Below, one piece after another: positions 60,912-64,000 of a stretch of DNA of 64,000 bases. Numbering within the stretch: position 1 is the first letter of the stretch; every line of letters starts with the position of its first letter. The DNA comes from Flavivirga abyssicola (lineage in GTDB: Bacteria; Bacteroidota; Bacteroidia; Flavobacteriales; Flavobacteriaceae), in the NCBI RefSeq assembly GCF_030540775.2, contig NZ_CP141266.1:1909001-1973000 (forward strand). Direction: 5' to 3'. Below the pieces are notes generated by a model. It had not been told where the DNA came from, did not search any database, and saw nothing but the letters and a program-made list of their open reading frames with translations. The translations under genes and the position numbers were made by a program.

Positions 60912-61379
60912 TTATAAAGCTTCTTTTAAAAGAGCTTCCTCTAAAACATAGTTGTCAATAAATTCATCAATATCATTTTCTTCTATAAAGAGTGAAGTAA
61001 CTAAAATATCATCTTCTGCAAATGGATTGCTATCACTCTCGAATTTAGTTTTATCTAGTTGTTTAATAGTATCCAAAACAATAGTTTGACTATTATCTAT
61101 ATGCAAACTGTTATTAGATTTTACAATTGTAATAGCAATAAGTAATATAACAGATGCCGCAGCGTACCAAACAAAGGGTTTTTTTAAAAAGAAAACAGGT
61201 TTTTTATGCTCTGTTTTATCAGAAATTTTGTCTAATATATCTTGTTTGGATTGAGAAAAGTAATTTTCTGGAATGCTTAATCCTAATTCTTCAGTATGCA
61301 ATTTTTGCATGTTCTTATCAAGTAATTTTTGATGATTTACTTGCTTCTTGAATAGTATATTATTGTTTTTTGAATCCAT
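60912..61379 (-). CDS. putative anti-sigma factor
   Basis: A 155-residue protein with one transmembrane segment (VWYAAASVILLIAITIV, about 68-84). The N-terminal cytoplasmic part is charged (LFKKQVNHQKLLDKNMQKLH). The C-terminal part is acidic. The start lies 9 bp after the sigma-factor gene. No typical anti-sigma zinc motif was found, so the call rests on location, topology and size. Confidence 0.65.
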   Translation of the reverse strand: MDSKNNNILFKKQVNHQKLLDKNMQKLHTEELGLSIPENYFSQSKQDILDKISDKTEHKKPVFFLKKPFVWYAAASVILLIAITIVKSNNSLHIDNSQTIVLDTIKQLDKTKFESDSNPFAEDDILVTSLFIEENDIDEFIDNYVLEEALLKEAL

Positions 61380-61388
61380 GTTATTTAC

Positions 61389-61955
61389 TTAGACCTGGGT
61401 TTTTTCTAAAAGTTGAACAGAGAACATATTTTTTTCAATATGCTTAACGGTATTATAATAAGAAGACTTTATTGTACTTTCCTTTACATTTATAATTTCC
61501 TCTATTTCTCTAAAAGTTAAATCGTCAAAATATTTCATTTGAAATATTTCTCTTTCTCTTTCTGGAAGTTCAAATAAAATATGTTGTAATTTTAATTGAG
61601 CCTCATTACTATCAAAAAAAACATCGCTAACCAAATGGTTTAAATAAGAGGCGTTAACGTCATTAATAGAAACACTTTTTCTTTTATTGTTTTTTTCTAA
61701 AAATCGAAGCGATTCGTTATAGGCTATTCGATACATCCAGGTATGAAGAGAACTTTGTTGTTTAAAATTGGGTAAGCTTTTGTAAATTCTTAAAAATGTA
61801 TTTTGAAGAACATCGTCTGCGTTTTCATGAGTGATTACCAGTTTGCGAATATGCCAATACAATCGCTCTTGGTAGAGGTTCAGCAATTTTGCAAATGCCT
61901 TTTCTTTACCCTTAGAACTAATTAATTCTTTTACAAAAATGGCTTCGTTTGTCAA
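61389..61955 (-). CDS. ECF-type RNA polymerase sigma factor
   Basis: A 188-residue sigma-70 family protein. Region 2 contains ENADDVLQNTFLRIYKSLPN and FKQQSSLHTWMYRIAYNESL. Region 4 contains LPEREREIFQMKYFDDLTFR and EIEEIINVKESTIKSSYYN. The start is TTG: an in-frame TAA lies two codons upstream and there is no ATG nearby. It heads an operon with an anti-sigma candidate and two exported proteins, which suggests a cell-envelope response. Confidence 0.92.
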   Translation of the reverse strand: MTNEAIFVKELISSKGKEKAFAKLLNLYQERLYWHIRKLVITHENADDVLQNTFLRIYKSLPNFKQQSSLHTWMYRIAYNESLRFLEKNNKRKSVSINDVNASYLNHLVSDVFFDSNEAQLKLQHILFELPEREREIFQMKYFDDLTFREIEEIINVKESTIKSSYYNTVKHIEKNMFSVQLLEKTQV

Positions 61956-62094
61956 AGTTTAACTAAAAAAGACTTAAGTGTATTTATAGAAAATACGAGT
62001 TATTGAACAATACTGTTTTAGTTAGACCTTTAAAAAGAGAAATAGTTTATTTTGTATTTTAATATGTAGATGTTTGAGTTTTATAAAGCCGAAT

Positions 62095-63192
62095 TTAAAA
62101 CTCGAATTTCAATTGCACACTCACACTTTTTTGCTCAGGCTTTTTCTTCGTTTCAGTATTTAAATTAGATATCGATATTCCCAATAATCTTACCGAATTG
62201 CTCAATTTTTCCTGATATAACAAATCCTTTGCAGTTTCTAGAATAACACTTTTATCGTTAATAAAATATTGCAATGTTTTACTCCTGGTTTGTAATGTAA
62301 AGTCACTGTATTTTATTTTTAGAGTTACTGTTTTTCCAGCGACTTTACTTTTGTTCAAACGTCGTGAAACTTCGTCGGCAATATGTTCAAGTTTTTCAAG
62401 CATAAATATTTCGCTTGATAAATTTTCGTAAAAAGTACGTTCGGCAGCTAACGATTTTCGTATTCTGTTAGGTTTTACCTCGCTATTATGAATACCCCTG
62501 ACTATGTGGTAATAATAGCGTCCAGATTTTCCAAAGTTTTTGTCAAGATACTCAAGTGATTTTCCTTTTAAATCCAAGCCTGTAAAAATACCTTTTTGAT
62601 ACATTTTTTCTGCAGTAACCTTACCCACGCCATAAAACTTCCTAATATCTAATTGTTCTAAGAATTCAATGACTTCTTCTGGATTTACCGTTTTTTGTCC
62701 ATTGGGCTTATTGTAATCACTTGCCACTTTAGCTATGAATTTATTAATAGAAATTCCAGCAGAAGCTGTTAAACCAACTTCTTTAAAGATGCGCTCACGA
62801 ATTTCTTCTGCAATTAAAGAAGCACTTGGATTCCCTTTTTTATTTTCAGTAACATCTAAATAAGCTTCATCAAGTGAAAGTGGTTCTACCAAATCGGTAT
62901 AATCATAAAAGATACGTTTAACTTTTTTAGAAATTTCGGTATATCTATCAAAACGCGGTTTTACAAAAATTAAACCAGGGCATAATTTAGAAGCCAAATT
63001 ACCAGCCATAGCACTTTTTACTCCAAATTTTCTAGCCTCATAACTAGCCGCACTAACAACACCTCGTTTACCGCCACCACCAACAGCAATGGCTTTTCCC
63101 TTAAGCTCAGGGTTATCCATTTGCTCAACAGATGCATAAAATGCATCCATATCCACATGAATGATTTTTCTTATTGGTAAATCGTCAGACAT
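62095..63192 (-). CDS. dinB: DNA polymerase IV
   Basis: A 365-residue Y-family polymerase. Catalytic residues are in IIHVDMDAFYASVEQ and LSLDEAYLDVTEN. ASYEARKFGVKSAMAG and GISINKFIAKVASDYNKPNG are DinB signatures, followed by a helix-hairpin-helix region (FYGVGKVTAEKMYQKGIFTG) and a little-finger domain. It copies past damaged bases. It ends QKSVSVQLKFEF without an obvious clamp-binding box. Confidence 0.95.
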   Translation of the reverse strand: MSDDLPIRKIIHVDMDAFYASVEQMDNPELKGKAIAVGGGGKRGVVSAASYEARKFGVKSAMAGNLASKLCPGLIFVKPRFDRYTEISKKVKRIFYDYTDLVEPLSLDEAYLDVTENKKGNPSASLIAEEIRERIFKEVGLTASAGISINKFIAKVASDYNKPNGQKTVNPEEVIEFLEQLDIRKFYGVGKVTAEKMYQKGIFTGLDLKGKSLEYLDKNFGKSGRYYYHIVRGIHNSEVKPNRIRKSLAAERTFYENLSSEIFMLEKLEHIADEVSRRLNKSKVAGKTVTLKIKYSDFTLQTRSKTLQYFINDKSVILETAKDLLYQEKLSNSVRLLGISISNLNTETKKKPEQKSVSVQLKFEF

Positions 63193-63207
63193 ACTGTAAA
63201 TTTATGA

Positions 63208-63227
63208 ATTCCTACGGAGGCAGGAAT
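63208..63227. repeat. short intergenic hairpin repeat
   Basis: ATTCCT and AGGAAT flank a spacer, in an ATTCCTACGGAGGCAGGAAT context. It is a variant of the hairpin repeat at 53276. It lies between the dinB and CYTH gene starts. Confidence 0.5.
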
Positions 63228-63284
63228 CTCAATTTATGAGATTTGAATAAAATTAATAAGATACTCACTTTCGTGGGCATTATT

Positions 63285-63752
63285 ATGATAGAAATAGAAC
63301 GTAAATTTTTAGTAGCATCAAATGGGTATAGAGATGAAGCATTTAAGCATACTAGAATTACTCAAGGATTTTTAAATACTCACAAAGCACGAACAGTTCG
63401 TGTTAGGTTGAAAGGAGATATAGGCTATATAACGGTTAAAGGAGAGTCCACGCAAAATGGACTATCACGATTTGAATGGGAAAAAGAAATATCTAAAACC
63501 GAAGCAGAATCACTTTTAAATATTTGTGAATCAGGAGTTATTGATAAAATTCGCTATGAAGTAAAGATTAAAAATCATATTTTTGAAATAGATGAATTCT
63601 TTGGAGATAATGAGGGTTTAGTCATTGCAGAAGTTGAATTATGCAATGAGGATGACATCTTTGATAGACCTCAATGGATAGGTGAAGAAGTTACAGGACA
63701 GATAAAATATTATAACTCCCAGTTAAGTAAACACCCATATAAAACGTGGTAA
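63285..63752 (+). CDS. CYTH-domain protein
   Basis: A 155-residue triphosphate-tunnel protein. It begins MIEIERKFLVASN, the ExExK signature of CYTH proteins, and has ARTVRVRLKGDIGYITVKGE and FEWEKEIS, with the basic residues of the tunnel. The ATG at 63285 is preferred over one 14 codons earlier since it opens this motif. CYTH enzymes hydrolyse triphosphates or inorganic tripolyphosphate. The substrate here is unknown. Confidence 0.9.
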   Translation: MIEIERKFLVASNGYRDEAFKHTRITQGFLNTHKARTVRVRLKGDIGYITVKGESTQNGLSRFEWEKEISKTEAESLLNICESGVIDKIRYEVKIKNHIFEIDEFFGDNEGLVIAEVELCNEDDIFDRPQWIGEEVTGQIKYYNSQLSKHPYKTW

Positions 63753-63772
63753 TAATCTAAAAAGACCTAATT

Positions 63773-64000
63773 ATGAAACATTTAGTAATACCAGTATTTT
63801 TAGCATGTGTTCTTTTTTCGTGTAAAGAAGGCACAAAAGCTTCTATAGCAGATGTTAAAGAGAATGCCTCAGAAGTTGTTGAAGAACAAGTTGACTCAAT
63901 AATAGAAGTTACACAAGAACCTATTAAGAAAACCGTAAAACAAATTAAAGAGGAACTTGCCGCAAAAGGCTTTAAGATTTTTGATTATGTTGATGAAAAA
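63773..64000 (+). CDS. putative lipoprotein, cut by right edge
   Basis: A start ATG at 63773 opens MKHLVIPVFLACVLFSCKEG, a lipoprotein signal with Cys after LFS. The visible 76 residues continue with an acidic, helical region (ASEVVEEQVDSIIEVTQEPI). No family recognised in the visible portion. Confidence 0.75.
   Translation, partial: MKHLVIPVFLACVLFSCKEGTKASIADVKENASEVVEEQVDSIIEVTQEPIKKTVKQIKEELAAKGFKIFDYVDEK

Overview
The window is AT-rich DNA from a member of the Bacteroidota, almost certainly family Flavobacteriaceae. The evidence is a flexirubin-type pigment cluster (DarA/DarB plus an aromatic ammonia lyase of the Flavobacterium tyrosine-lyase type), a SusC/SusD pair, TSP3-OmpA and VCBS/ASPIC-UnbV proteins, an IPExxxVDY protein next to pyruvate kinase, and promoters of the Bacteroidota form TTTG-N19-TAnnTTTG. 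No tRNA, rRNA, CRISPR array or intact transposase was seen.

Region 1 (1-18133) is most of a flexirubin / aryl-polyene-dialkylresorcinol gene cluster. Twenty minus-strand genes, many overlapping or a few bases apart, run leftward from a tyrosine ammonia lyase gene (16778) to a ketosynthase cut by the left edge. The lyase would supply 4-coumarate. Ketosynthases, two acyl carrier proteins, a ketoreductase and two dehydratase-like hotdog proteins would extend it into an aryl polyene. DarB and DarA would make the dialkylresorcinol. A methyltransferase, thioesterase, two possible acyl transferases (LpxL-like and BtrH-like) and an ABC exporter would finish, join and export the product. A flavin-dependent halogenase/monooxygenase-like gene diverges from the lyase gene.

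Region 2 (18041-20720) is a rearranged patch. It has a 460-bp perfect-length tandem duplication that copies the 3' end of the halogenase-like gene, REP-like hairpins, two small HTH genes, a GC-rich structured element ahead of an orphan 110-residue protein, and a further short copy of the repeat beside a truncated membrane-protein remnant.

Region 3 (20721-37509) is a utilisation locus on the minus strand: GntR-type regulator, SusC, SusD, cytoplasmic GH36-like alpha-galactosidase, sodium/solute symporter, glycerol kinase, glycerol-3-phosphate dehydrogenase and a VCBS-repeat lipoprotein. The combination of alpha-galactosidase with a complete glycerol-to-DHAP route suggests uptake of an alpha-galactosyl-glycerol such as floridoside. 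This is inference. Two 13-bp operator-like repeats lie at the susC promoter.

Region 4 (37532-64000) is mostly housekeeping: AddA/AddB-like helicase-nuclease proteins split by an OmpA gene, superoxide dismutase, a divergent AraC regulator/SRPBCC pair, a conserved block of amidophosphoribosyltransferase, PfkB kinase, RNase H, PurN, AcpP, FabF, RNase III, IPExxxVDY protein and pyruvate kinase, then a sigma-factor/anti-sigma operon with two exported proteins, DNA polymerase IV and a CYTH protein. Between the AraC regulator and amidophosphoribosyltransferase lie two tandem copies of a 46-nt sequence, each followed by a terminator. They look like a pair of small RNA genes on the minus strand.
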